Assembly (NCBI GenBank): GCA_002457215.1
Contig: NTJZ01000002.1
Span: 62,001-126,000 of the forward strand
Length of the DNA: 64,000 bases
Source of the DNA: OM182 bacterium MED-G28
GTDB lineage: Bacteria > Pseudomonadota > Gammaproteobacteria > Pseudomonadales > Pseudohongiellaceae
Direction of reading: 5' to 3'
Shown here piece by piece: positions 39,044-49,311 of the stretch; position 1 is the stretch's first letter; each line of letters opens with the position of its first letter. A program made the position numbers and the translations under genes. The notes beneath the pieces were generated by a model. That model was not told the DNA's origin. It made no database searches and saw nothing but the letters and a program-made list of their open reading frames with translations.

Positions 39044-40060
39044 ATGCGTAGAATATTTCTTGCTAGTCTTATGGTTTCCATATTGATTACTTCTTCTTTA
39101 TCAGCTGCAGACAAAATCGTTATTGCTCACCGCGGCGCGAGTGGCTATTTGCCTGAACACACCCTAGAAGCTAAAGCCTTGGCCTATGGTATGGGTGCCG
39201 ACTACATTGAACAAGATCTAGTCCTGACTAGAGATGATCACCTAATCGTTTTACACGACATCACGCTTGATAGAACCACTGATGTAGCAAGTCAGTTTCC
39301 AGAACGCATTCGAGATGATGGTCGATTCTATGCGATTGACTTTAGTCTGGAAGAAATTCGTAAACTGAATGTCAGCGAAAGTTTTCAAATTCGCGATGGT
39401 GAGAAAGTTCAAGGATACGAAAACAGATTTCCCATTGGCTCATCTTCCTTTCGTATACCAACCTTTGAAGAAGAAATTCAGCTTATTCAGGGACTCAATA
39501 AATCTACTGGCGGTGATATCGGTATCTATCCTGAAATAAAGCAACCGGAGTTTCATCGAGAAGCCGGAAGAGATATTAGTACCGCAGTTATAAATATGCT
39601 GAAGCGCTACGGTTACACTACCAAGCAAGACAAAGTTTTCCTCCAGACGTTTAGTTTTTCTGAACTGGAAATCATCAAGCAAGAAATTCTACCCCAAGCA
39701 GGTATCGACATAAAACTTGTTCAATTGATTGGCGGCGGGTCTTCTTATGCTTGGATGCTAGAGGCTGACGGCATGAATAAGCTTGCTATTTTCGCTGATG
39801 GTATTGGGCCAGAGAAAACGCTTGTAATAGGTCGCTCTTCGACGCAATCTGAATTAGAGATTACACCTTTGGTTGAAAGAGCTCATGCTGCAGGCTTGCA
39901 AGTACACCCTTATACTTATCGATTAGACCCCGGCCAAGTGCCTAGCTATGCCAGTGATTTCAGTGATTTATTACAAAAACACTATTTTGAAGCGGGCGTT
40001 GATGGATTGTTTACAGATTTTCCTGACAGAGCGGTAAAGTTTTTAGAATCCACCCGGTAA
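39044..40060 (+). CDS. glpQ: Glycerophosphodiester phosphodiesterase, exported
   Basis: IVIAHRGASGYLPEHTLEAKALAYGMGADYIEQDLVLTRDDHLIVLHDITLDRTTDV; signal peptide MRRIFLASLMVSILITSSLSA. Confidence 0.94.
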   Translation: MRRIFLASLMVSILITSSLSAADKIVIAHRGASGYLPEHTLEAKALAYGMGADYIEQDLVLTRDDHLIVLHDITLDRTTDVASQFPERIRDDGRFYAIDFSLEEIRKLNVSESFQIRDGEKVQGYENRFPIGSSSFRIPTFEEEIQLIQGLNKSTGGDIGIYPEIKQPEFHREAGRDISTAVINMLKRYGYTTKQDKVFLQTFSFSELEIIKQEILPQAGIDIKLVQLIGGGSSYAWMLEADGMNKLAIFADGIGPEKTLVIGRSSTQSELEITPLVERAHAAGLQVHPYTYRLDPGQVPSYASDFSDLLQKHYFEAGVDGLFTDFPDRAVKFLESTR

Positions 40061-40249
40061 ATAGTATTCTCAGTTCTAGTTACTCCTTTTGTTCGCGCTA
40101 ATTAGCTTTGCTAATTTTCTTAGTATTTTTCTGTCTCGACCTAGGCAACTAAATCCGATCAGTCTTCTTGAAGTTAGCTATAACAGCTAACCTTCACTCT
40201 ACCCCGTTCTGTAAAGTCATAATCGAAAGTTTACAAACATTAATAGTGT

Positions 40250-41245
40250 TTAATCCATTCCTGCTTGCAGCCGCACCCAACGAGCTGCCTTTTCATGGGT
40301 GCCAAACCAAACATCACCTTTCGCTTTGATATGCGTTATTAACCCTTCCAATGCAATCATACGTGAACGATGGCCAATGACATGAGGGTGCATTGTGAGT
40401 AAGAACATTGTGCGCTCTTCCCAGGCCATATTAAATTCATCGATCCACACTTCCATGACATCGCGAGGGTTCATATAGCGAGGACCTAAAGGATTAAATA
40501 ATGGTGCATCGTCTAATATCCATTCAACTGGTAATTCAACTATGCCGGTTGCCTCACCATTTTGTAGTAATTCATAGGGTCGATCATCATGCATCAATGA
40601 GCTTTCGTAGAGAAAGCCCAATTCTCGGACTATTCGCAAAGTATTAGGGCTATGGTTCCACGATGGCGCTCGATAACCAACTGGTGTTATTCCGGTAATT
40701 GCTTGTATCGATTCCATCGCTTGCCTTAAAAGCCGCTCTTCAGTTTCGCTATCCAGAACGGTATTTAATTCATGAATCCAGCCATGCACACCAATTTCAT
40801 GAAGCCCGGAGGAAAGAATTAGTTCTGCTTGTTCGGGTGCTATCTTTAAACTCCAAGCAGGAAAGAAAAAAGAAGCAGGAATATTTTCCTTATCCATTAA
40901 GTTTACTATCCGGGGAAGGGCAACCCTTGATCCATATTGTCCTTGTGAAAGCGGACCGATATTGATTTCTCCTGTCCGAAGCCCCTGGGTCGTTTCATTG
41001 TCTACATCAAAGGAAAGCAAAACAGCAACTCGAGCGCCATCAGGCCACGATTCTGGAGTCAGGTCTCTGCCTGCTCGAACCTGATTGACTTGATTAAGCA
41101 CATATTCTTCAGGCCAATTCCAGGGTTCATGTGGGTTAATGGGATTAGTTGGCTGGGCCTGAGATAGTTGCATCGAACTCACCAGGTACAATACAGCGAG
41201 AAAACGAATACTGTATCGCTTGATTTGACGGGAGAGGATGTTCAT
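40250..41245 (-). CDS. Polysaccharide deacetylase (NodB homology) family protein, exported
   Basis: ARVAVLLSFDVDNET, LHEIGVHGWIHEL, GYRAPSWNHSPNTLRI, LLTMHPHVIGHRSR. Confidence 0.88.
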   Translation of the reverse strand: MNILSRQIKRYSIRFLAVLYLVSSMQLSQAQPTNPINPHEPWNWPEEYVLNQVNQVRAGRDLTPESWPDGARVAVLLSFDVDNETTQGLRTGEINIGPLSQGQYGSRVALPRIVNLMDKENIPASFFFPAWSLKIAPEQAELILSSGLHEIGVHGWIHELNTVLDSETEERLLRQAMESIQAITGITPVGYRAPSWNHSPNTLRIVRELGFLYESSLMHDDRPYELLQNGEATGIVELPVEWILDDAPLFNPLGPRYMNPRDVMEVWIDEFNMAWEERTMFLLTMHPHVIGHRSRMIALEGLITHIKAKGDVWFGTHEKAARWVRLQAGMD

Positions 41246-41330
41246 AAGAGCTACCTGAATCGATTGCCAAGATTTGGTCAGTATAATACTGTTAACCTTA
41301 TAATTTCACAGCACCTTAAAAAAACAGCCT

Positions 41331-42404
41331 ATGCAATCTTACTATTCAATTGCGTCACTATCAGCGAGAAATAGGAATTTGTTTTATTCAGTAATCCCTC
41401 TTCGGCTTGTTATCCCTGTGGTTGTTGGTTGTTGGTTCTCAGAATCAAGTTTTGGACAATCAAGCAGTACTTATAATGTTCCTCTAACAGAGCATGGCCA
41501 TCCGGACCTTCAAGGCCTATGGTCCGATCAAACTCGCACACCTTTCGAAAGACCAACCGCACTTGGCACTAAGCGCAATTATACTGAAACAGAAATAGCT
41601 GAACTAATCAGTGCTGCTCAACGTGCAGCGGAACGGACACAACAACCATTGGACGCAGGAAGAGGGGCGCCTCCTGCTGGAGTTACTATTACTAATCAAC
41701 CCGACGTGAATTTTAATGGCTTCGTAACTACCTATGTCCCTGTCAATGGAGAATATCGTACGTCCATCATTATCGAACCAGAAAATGGCCGGTTACCATA
41801 TAAAGATGATCCGCCAATGGATATTTTCGCCAAACGTGCAGCTGAAGGGTTTGGCGAATTCGATGGTCCTGAGAACCGACCGCCTAACGAACGCTGTCTG
41901 GGCATCCCCGGTCAGTTACCGTTAATAATGCCGCTACCTATTGATGGCCCCTGGCGTAATTTGCAGATTGTCCAAAACGAAGATTATGTTTTGATCTATG
42001 GTGAATATCACGTGACGGCTAGAATCGTTCGCTTGAATGGGAGTCATCAAGAACCTGCTTACCCAAAATTTTACGGCGATTCGATTGGGTATTGGGAGGA
42101 GTCGACTTTGGTAATTCATACTAAGTCCTTTAAACCCGATCAGTCAGACCGCCGCTTACGTTCCAGTAGAGCCTTGGAAGTTATTGAACGATTTACGCCC
42201 GTATCTCCAACTGAAATCGTATTCGAGTATCAGATTAAGGACTCTGAGATTTACACTGAGAGAGTTACTGCACAAATGACATTGCAACGCATGCCAGAAG
42301 GCCAGAAACTTTATGAATCTGGTTGTCATGAAGGTAATTACTCACTGCCAAGCATTCTAGCTGGCGCAAGAAGACAAGAAGCTGACGCTCGTCTAGCTCA
42401 ATAG
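41331..42404 (+). CDS. Exported hypothetical protein of unknown function (HPDLQGLWSDQTRTPFERP motif)
   Basis: Signal peptide; TEHGHPDLQGLWSDQTRTPFERPTALGTKRNYTETEIAEL; family function unknown. Confidence 0.75.
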   Translation: MQSYYSIASLSARNRNLFYSVIPLRLVIPVVVGCWFSESSFGQSSSTYNVPLTEHGHPDLQGLWSDQTRTPFERPTALGTKRNYTETEIAELISAAQRAAERTQQPLDAGRGAPPAGVTITNQPDVNFNGFVTTYVPVNGEYRTSIIIEPENGRLPYKDDPPMDIFAKRAAEGFGEFDGPENRPPNERCLGIPGQLPLIMPLPIDGPWRNLQIVQNEDYVLIYGEYHVTARIVRLNGSHQEPAYPKFYGDSIGYWEESTLVIHTKSFKPDQSDRRLRSSRALEVIERFTPVSPTEIVFEYQIKDSEIYTERVTAQMTLQRMPEGQKLYESGCHEGNYSLPSILAGARRQEADARLAQ

Positions 42405-42520
42405 GCATCGTATAAAGCACTATGAAAACCACTCTATAGTTGCTCATCTCAGAGACTTTCCACGTAGACTTGCCTAATCAGCAGGTTTATTCTTGCTAAA
42501 AAACTCGAACAGCTCTCAAA

Positions 42521-43705
42521 ATGGATCAACAAGCACTCCCCCTTTCGCGTTACACTGTGTTGGACCTGACTATTGCACGAGCTGGCCCAACTGCCGTGCG
42601 ATTGCTTGCAGACTGGGGTGCTAACATCATCCGTATTGAAGCGCCGGTTGAAGGAGATATAGCTGGTAGCAGGCAGGGACCTGATTCACAAAACCTCCAT
42701 CGCAATAAACGCAGCCTCTGTCTTAATCTAAAATCTTCGGAAGGAAACAAGGTATTTGCGGACTTAGTCAAAGAGTCTGATGTTGTGGTCGAAAATTTTA
42801 GAGTCGATGTTAAGCATCGGTTAAAGGTAGATTATGATTCTGTTAAACAGATAAACCCCGCGATAGTCTATGCAAGTATCTCAGGCTTTGGCCAAACTGG
42901 TCCCTATTCCAAACGCCCAGCGGTAGATCAAGTAATTCAAGGTATGAGTGGTCTCATGTCTATAACTGGCGAACCGGGCAAAGGCCCCATGCGTGCTGGT
43001 ATTGCAGTAAGTGATACTTCTGCTGGCATGTTTTTGGGACAGGGTATTTTGTTGGCACTTTTACATCGGGAACACACCGGCGAAGGACAATGGGTTCACA
43101 CTTCCTTATTAGAAGCGATGCTTTGCAAACTAGATTTCCAAGCGGCTCGTTACACCATGAGTGGTGAAATAGCAGGACAGGAAGGTAATAATCATCCGAC
43201 TCTGTCACCTATGGGTGTTTTCCATACTAGCGATGGTTTAGTCAATCTCGCGGCTAGCACCGACAAAATGTGGAAAGCGTTCTGCGAAGTAATGAATGCA
43301 GATGATCTTGCTAACAATGCAGACTATCAATCTGTTACAGGTAGATTGCAAAAACGGGAACAGCTTTGGCAACATGTCAACGGCATTACATCTCAGCATT
43401 CTACTACTTACTTAGTAGAGAAGATGAACTCAGTAGGAATTCCTTGTGGTCCAATTAATTCCGTTGGGCAAGCATTCGAAGATGAGCAAGTTAATTCGCT
43501 AAATATGACGAAGTCGGTGAAGCACCTCGACCTAGGTGACATTGATTTACTGCGTTCACCTATTAATCTCTCAAAATTTGATCATTGCTGCGAGTTTGAG
43601 AGACCGGGTCCTGAGCTAGGAGAACATAGCGCGGAAATACTGCAGGAGCTAAATTATAGTGAAGAAAAAATTGCTGAGCTAGAAAAAAATGGAACGATTA
43701 AATAG
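42521..43705 (+). CDS. CaiB/BaiF family CoA transferase
   Basis: VLDLTIARAGPTAVRLLADWGANIIRIEAP, NKRSLCLNLKSSEG, ISGFGQTGPYSKRPAVDQVIQGMSGLMSITGEP. Confidence 0.95.
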   Translation: MDQQALPLSRYTVLDLTIARAGPTAVRLLADWGANIIRIEAPVEGDIAGSRQGPDSQNLHRNKRSLCLNLKSSEGNKVFADLVKESDVVVENFRVDVKHRLKVDYDSVKQINPAIVYASISGFGQTGPYSKRPAVDQVIQGMSGLMSITGEPGKGPMRAGIAVSDTSAGMFLGQGILLALLHREHTGEGQWVHTSLLEAMLCKLDFQAARYTMSGEIAGQEGNNHPTLSPMGVFHTSDGLVNLAASTDKMWKAFCEVMNADDLANNADYQSVTGRLQKREQLWQHVNGITSQHSTTYLVEKMNSVGIPCGPINSVGQAFEDEQVNSLNMTKSVKHLDLGDIDLLRSPINLSKFDHCCEFERPGPELGEHSAEILQELNYSEEKIAELEKNGTIK

Positions 43706-43742
43706 TTAAGCAATTAATTGCAATCGAAGCTTAAGGAAAATC

Positions 43743-44555
43743 ATGTTATCTAAAATCTCAGTCGAATCATCTACACCCAAAATGCTAGTGGAAGTTGGAA
43801 AGGGAATAGGGTGGATAACTTTTAATTCGCCAGCAAGGCGCAACGCCATGTCTCTCGATATGTGGCAAGGTTTGGCTGACATCCTTAGACAAATGAGCCT
43901 TGACGATTCCTTGCGCGTAGTAGTGCTGAAAGGAGCTGGAGACAAGGCTTTTGTTTCTGGTGCAGACATTTCTGAATTTGAAGAGAAACGCTCAAGCCAG
44001 AAAGATCGAGATGCTTATGAAGACGCATTTGATGACGCCCTTAATACACTAGCTAATTTTTCACGACCTGTAGTTGCCATGATTCAAGGTTTCTGCATAG
44101 GTGGCGGCTTAGCAATAGCACTTAATACGGATATCCGTATTGCGACAGAAGATTCTATGTTCGGTATACCCGCAGCAAAGTTAGGACTAGGATATGGATT
44201 TGAGGCAATTAAAACTTTGGAATCTCTGGTTGGGCCTTCCAGTACCAAGGATATTTTGTTCACAGCCAGATTCCTGGATACAGAGGAAGCCCTGCGCATT
44301 GGACTCATTAATTCCATCGTTAGCCGTGGAGAACTGGAGGGGGCAGTACTAGATTATGTAAATCGCATCGCTTCCAATGCACCCCTCACCATTAAATCAG
44401 TCAAAGCTACGGTTGCCGAAGTGATTAAAGATCCGAGTCAGTCTAGCCCTGAACACATTAACAAATTGGTTAACAATTGTTTCCTGAGCGAAGACTACAA
44501 AGAAGGAAGAGCGGCTTTTATGGAAAAGCGCAGACCTCAGTTCAAAGGAACTTAA
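43743..44555 (+). CDS. Enoyl-CoA hydratase/isomerase (crotonase) family protein
   Basis: GWITFNSPARRNAMSLDMWQGL, GDKAFVSGADISEF, MIQGFCIGGGLAIALNTDIRIA. Confidence 0.94.
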   Translation: MLSKISVESSTPKMLVEVGKGIGWITFNSPARRNAMSLDMWQGLADILRQMSLDDSLRVVVLKGAGDKAFVSGADISEFEEKRSSQKDRDAYEDAFDDALNTLANFSRPVVAMIQGFCIGGGLAIALNTDIRIATEDSMFGIPAAKLGLGYGFEAIKTLESLVGPSSTKDILFTARFLDTEEALRIGLINSIVSRGELEGAVLDYVNRIASNAPLTIKSVKATVAEVIKDPSQSSPEHINKLVNNCFLSEDYKEGRAAFMEKRRPQFKGT

Positions 44556-44675
44556 TAAAACATAACACACTAAATGGGTAGTCAACTCAAGAGCGGTGTT
44601 AACTATCTATGCAGGGTAGATTGGAAAGCCTGGCCAAATGTGAAAAATTCTGTAATTACTAGTGAGAAAAAAGTA

Positions 44676-45275
44676 ATGCGACTAGCAGCCTCCAAACTCT
44701 TAACTGCGCTTTTTCTATTGCTAGTTTCTAATATGGCAATAAGTCAAATTCTTACAAAAGAAGAAATCATTCCATTGCTAAAAAACGGCGGTTACGTGAT
44801 TTTCATGCGCCATGCTCAAGCACCAGCCGAATTGCCGACTACGACAACGGCAAGCCCCGGCAATTTGAACCTGGAAAGACAGCTGGATGAAAAAGGGCGC
44901 AGTGATGCAGTTGCCTTTGGTGAGGCTATTCGCTGGCTAGAAATACCACTCGGGTCTATCGAAAGCAGCCCCAGCTATAGAACGCGTCAAACTGCGCGCC
45001 TTGCGGGGTTTAATAATGTGATAATTCAGGAATTTCTGCTGCAGGAAGTGCGTGAAATTCCAGATCCTGTGCTAATAACATTGAGGGCTGAACTTGAATT
45101 AAAATCAGAATCTGGCAATCGTCTACTTATTAGTCATTCAGGAAATATAAGCGCAATCTTTCCCGATCTTGATCCTGATATTTCTCAGGGTGAAGCGATA
45201 ATAATAGATCCGACTCTATCTATTGCCGCTCCCCTGGCGCGGATACTAATTACTGAATGGCAGAACTTTGAGTAA
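44676..45275 (+). CDS. Histidine phosphatase family protein, exported
   Basis: VIFMRHAQAP (RHG-like), QLDEKGRSDAVAFGEAI, SSPSYRTRQTARLAG, LLISHSGNI; start set at the signal-peptide Met. Confidence 0.88.
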   Translation: MRLAASKLLTALFLLLVSNMAISQILTKEEIIPLLKNGGYVIFMRHAQAPAELPTTTTASPGNLNLERQLDEKGRSDAVAFGEAIRWLEIPLGSIESSPSYRTRQTARLAGFNNVIIQEFLLQEVREIPDPVLITLRAELELKSESGNRLLISHSGNISAIFPDLDPDISQGEAIIIDPTLSIAAPLARILITEWQNFE

Positions 45276-45287
45276 GTTTTTGAAGTA

Positions 45288-46481
45288 TTAGCTTTCAAAA
45301 TAAATCTTAAGCTTTGCCATTCCTTCGTTAATGTCTTCAACACTAATACCCGAATAAGCTAACCGGAGATAGTGCTCTGTTTCACCCTCGACTGCCCGGC
45401 CGAAGTGGCTTCGGGTACAAAAAGAAACATTAGTTTCTCGCAAGGCTCCCTCCATTAATTGGTTGACATCGGGAAAGCCTTTGCGCTGAGTTATCTGCGT
45501 TACGTTTGGGAATAAATAGAACGTGCTATTAGGTGCCTGAATCGAAATACCATCAATAGCATTTAGTCCTTCAACTGATGCATCTCGTCGACGTTTTAGT
45601 TCAGCCAGTATTTGAGCTGGGCCTGCAGTGTCACCTTCAATTGCTTCAAGCATACTGCGCTGAATGAAATGCGTGGTACATGATTCAACATTCGTATTGA
45701 ATTTACTAATGATATCGATCACAGATTTAGGGCCTATTGCAGCGCCTAATCGCCAACCGGTCATTGCGAATCTTTTAGAACAGGTATAAAGAATAATTGA
45801 ACGCTCTTGCATTCCAGGCAAGGAAACAATTGATTGCGGCGAGCCACCGTATTGAATTTCAAAATAGGCCTCGTCGCTTAACACCCAAAGATCGTGCTTA
45901 ATACACAGGGCTGCTAACTCTGCCATCTCTTCTGGAGAAGACTCTGCGCTATTTGGGTTCTGAAAGTTGTTATAGATTAGAGCACGGGTTTTCGATGTTA
46001 TGGCATTTTTAATGGCTTCCATGTCTAAACTAAAGCCATTCTTAGTTTCTTTGTAGCCATAAGGTACCGCAATGCCTCCTTGATACTCGATTTGTGACTC
46101 ATAAATTGGATAGCCAGGATTTGGGTAAAGCACCTCATCACCCGGGTTCATGACTGTTGCAATAAATTTGCTGATAACGGGCTTTCCGCCCGGCTGTATC
46201 GCCACATTATCGGCGGTATAAGACAGGCCACGTTTTATACCCACGTCGTGTGCCAATACATCGCGTAGTTCTGGGATGCCAGCCCCAGGGCAGTAGCCAG
46301 TGTAACCATCTACGATGGCTTTTTTCATCGCTTCAACAATATTTTCAGGCGTTGGGAGATTAATATCACCAAGATGGAAAGGATAAACCTTGTTTCCCTT
46401 TGCTTGCCATGCAGCCGCTGATGCAGAAACAGTAAAAGCGGTTTCAGTGCCGAGGTAATCTAATTGATTAGCTAATTTCAA
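45288..46481 (-). CDS. Class I/II PLP-dependent aminotransferase
   Basis: GDEVLYPNPGYPIYES, ALIYNNFQNPNSAES, LSDEAYFEIQYGG, YTCSKRFAMTGWRLGAAIG. Confidence 0.93.
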   Translation of the reverse strand: MKLANQLDYLGTETAFTVSASAAAWQAKGNKVYPFHLGDINLPTPENIVEAMKKAIVDGYTGYCPGAGIPELRDVLAHDVGIKRGLSYTADNVAIQPGGKPVISKFIATVMNPGDEVLYPNPGYPIYESQIEYQGGIAVPYGYKETKNGFSLDMEAIKNAITSKTRALIYNNFQNPNSAESSPEEMAELAALCIKHDLWVLSDEAYFEIQYGGSPQSIVSLPGMQERSIILYTCSKRFAMTGWRLGAAIGPKSVIDIISKFNTNVESCTTHFIQRSMLEAIEGDTAGPAQILAELKRRRDASVEGLNAIDGISIQAPNSTFYLFPNVTQITQRKGFPDVNQLMEGALRETNVSFCTRSHFGRAVEGETEHYLRLAYSGISVEDINEGMAKLKIYFES

Positions 46482-46560
46482 GAGCCTTTCTCTGATTCAT
46501 TCATTGTTAAATAAACTTTAAAAAATCGCCTTCTAGTTTTTAATGCTACCTTTTTACGGA

Positions 46561-49014
46561 TTAAAAACTATAACGTACACCAATAAATGCTGCACGTGGC
46601 GGCCCAGCACCAAGAAATACTGGGATCTCAAAATCTTCGATGATCGGAACTTCCACTTCTCCTGGTTCTTCTCCGAGCAAACCAAAGCTCTCATACTCTT
46701 CATCAAACAAATTTAGTACGTTAGCGAAAATTTCTAGATCTTCACTAATCTGATAGCGAGCCCGCAAATTGACTACTGAATAGCCATCAATTTCATCCAG
46801 TTGATTCGACTCATCGCCTCTAAGATGCTGTTCCGCATTGCTCACAACATCTAAACCAATGTTTAGTCCCTCAAACATTGCATAGTCTGCTGAGAACTTA
46901 AATTGATTCTGTGGAATTCCTGGAATACTGTCACCACGACGGACAAGGATTTCTCCTTCGTCATCGGCAAAATCATGATTTGGGCTGAGTACGCTAAAAC
47001 TATCTTCAAAAGTTGCAGCGATATGGCTGTAAGCTAGCAACCAAGTTACTCTTTGGATTCTTCCACTTAATGAACCTTCAAAACCTTGGCGTCGTGTTTT
47101 GTCCACATTGGCAAATAAGCCAGTTGATCGCCCCGTAGTTTGGAAAAGAATATCATTGTGATTGGTAGTGCTAAACAGTCCTAGGTTGTAACGAATAGCA
47201 TTTATATAACCCCGGCCACCAAGTTCAAAACTTTTTGCGATTACATCATTCAGAGGAGGGTCTGCTAAAAAAGCATTAGGAAGGCGACATTCGAAATCGA
47301 CATCACCAGGATCTTCGCCGTCTTCTATGGCATATTGTACAGCTAGATCGAAAACCCCTTCGTTACAGGCGAGCTCTATAGGGGTAGGTGCGCGGGATGA
47401 TTCCGAATACGAACTGTAGAAATTATGATTTTGATTCATCTGCCAAGTGAGCCCGATGGCTGGGTTAATTCGCGAGAAGCGATGACTGCCATTAAGCTCT
47501 GGTCGTTCACCAGATTTATCTCTTAGATCAACGTTAGTATAGTTTCCGCGGGCAGATAAAGTTAAAGAAAGAGTTTCTGTCAGGTCTAAGATATTAGAAA
47601 TATAGAAGCTCGTGGATTCTGTTTGAGTTGAAATTAGCGTGGCTTGATCATCAACAAAAGTACCTGTCCCCAGACCAGTAGTTAAACGGGTAATAGGATT
47701 AAGGCTCGCAAGTTCCACTACCGAATCAAATGCCGATTCTCCATTGAAATAAGCACCACCGACTACTAACTGTCCATTGTAACCAAAAAAGTTTCCGAGA
47801 AAGGTCCATTGAAAATCAGCGCCTGTACTTTCTTGGCTTCGATTACTTAGGTTATTGATCGCTTCATCAGAAAGGAGGCCTGCTCCCGAAAGCTCATCAT
47901 TTTCAAAACCTTCGATATTAAAAGATTCATTCACCCCCATCGCCATCGCTGTGGTGTTCAGAAAATCTTCTAAACCCTCAGCGCCTGTAAATTGAGATTC
48001 ACAGACATCGTCATCATCAAGCCCTAGCTCTTCTAGATCGTCGTCTTCCAGCCCCTCTATTAAGGAATCTATGCCACCAAACTCACAGATACCGAATTCT
48101 GACCCATCGCCATTAAAAGAAACGGTGTCGTTCTGGCGATAGAATAAATTACCACTGAAGCTAATTGACGAACTTACTTCATGCGAAAAATCGAAACTAA
48201 ACATATCCATGTCATTCTCGGTAATGTCAGGTCCAGTGAAAATAGCCGCGCGATCGAAGTCAAGAAGTTCGACAGGTGAGGAGCCAAATCCGATTAGGTC
48301 TGATTCACCGTGTTGGTAATTTAAATTGATTTGCGTGAAGTCTGAACGATAGCTGAGACTACTATAAAAATTGATTGCTTCAGAATTAGAGTGATCACGC
48401 CAACCATCTTCTTCAAAATATTCAATATTAGTGTAGTAGGCCAGCTTTCCGTTGTTGCCACCAAATTCCAGATTTGCTGTATGTCTACCAAATGAGCCCG
48501 CACTAATTTCAGCATTCGCACCCTCAAAATCGAACCCATTTTTCATATCAATAACTATGGAGCCGCCGAGGCTATTCAGTCCATATAGTGGATTAGCCCC
48601 TCCACCAAGGGATAGTTCTTGAATCGCCGATTGAGGCAACAGATCCCAATTCACTGCATCTCCCAAAGGCTCATTAATACGGATTCCGTTTTGATATACG
48701 GCAAGGCCTTGAGCCAAACCTAGAAGTGGTGAGGCAGTGAAGCCACGATACTGGAGGTCTGGTTGCAGCGGATTATTCTGCGCTTCATTTAGCGAGACGC
48801 TCGAGAAGCTCTGTTTGAGAAAATCAGCAATGCTGACAGCAGAAATATTTTTTAAGTCGGCATTCGTCGCAGTTTGAACAGGATAGGCAAGTTTGTCGGT
48901 ATCTATGCTTGAGCCTGCAGGAACGACGCCAACAACGACTATTTCCTCTAGCTCCTGGGCTGCTGCGCCAAACGATATAAAAAGGGCAAGCATTGAAACA
49001 GAGGAAGCTTTCAT
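46561..49014 (-). CDS. TonB-dependent outer-membrane receptor
   Basis: Signal peptide; plug LQYRGFTASPLLGLAQGLAVYQNGIRINEPLGDAVNWDLLP; C-terminal barrel ending GVRYSF. Confidence 0.94.
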   Translation of the reverse strand: MKASSVSMLALFISFGAAAQELEEIVVVGVVPAGSSIDTDKLAYPVQTATNADLKNISAVSIADFLKQSFSSVSLNEAQNNPLQPDLQYRGFTASPLLGLAQGLAVYQNGIRINEPLGDAVNWDLLPQSAIQELSLGGGANPLYGLNSLGGSIVIDMKNGFDFEGANAEISAGSFGRHTANLEFGGNNGKLAYYTNIEYFEEDGWRDHSNSEAINFYSSLSYRSDFTQINLNYQHGESDLIGFGSSPVELLDFDRAAIFTGPDITENDMDMFSFDFSHEVSSSISFSGNLFYRQNDTVSFNGDGSEFGICEFGGIDSLIEGLEDDDLEELGLDDDDVCESQFTGAEGLEDFLNTTAMAMGVNESFNIEGFENDELSGAGLLSDEAINNLSNRSQESTGADFQWTFLGNFFGYNGQLVVGGAYFNGESAFDSVVELASLNPITRLTTGLGTGTFVDDQATLISTQTESTSFYISNILDLTETLSLTLSARGNYTNVDLRDKSGERPELNGSHRFSRINPAIGLTWQMNQNHNFYSSYSESSRAPTPIELACNEGVFDLAVQYAIEDGEDPGDVDFECRLPNAFLADPPLNDVIAKSFELGGRGYINAIRYNLGLFSTTNHNDILFQTTGRSTGLFANVDKTRRQGFEGSLSGRIQRVTWLLAYSHIAATFEDSFSVLSPNHDFADDEGEILVRRGDSIPGIPQNQFKFSADYAMFEGLNIGLDVVSNAEQHLRGDESNQLDEIDGYSVVNLRARYQISEDLEIFANVLNLFDEEYESFGLLGEEPGEVEVPIIEDFEIPVFLGAGPPRAAFIGVRYSF

Positions 49015-49311
49015 AAAGATTTGTTAAACCTAGTCAATTAATTAGGAGATCCAGTTAGTCTAGGAGCGCCGCAGTATAGCAAAGAGGCCCATTATTCATA
49101 AGCCCCTATGTAACTAAAGGCCTAGGTTATAAAAAGCTACAATTGAATTTCGAAGTTCAAGTTATTCAGGCTTTGACCTCGGGGTTCGAGGCAGGTAGAT
49201 TAACCACCTCTTGGAAACCTCGACAGGTCTATTAGAATGAGATTAGTTCAAATTAAGCCTTCCGCTGCTTGATGATCTGCTCGAGGTATCTAAAAAAATT
49301 AAGGAGGGATT

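Noticed and set aside
49160-49230. tRNA T-arm-like GGTTCGAGG near CCTCGGGGTTCGAGGC
   Set aside because: The flanking bases do not form a 5-bp T stem with a 7-nt loop, and no acceptor, D or anticodon arms could be built; only a short local hairpin.
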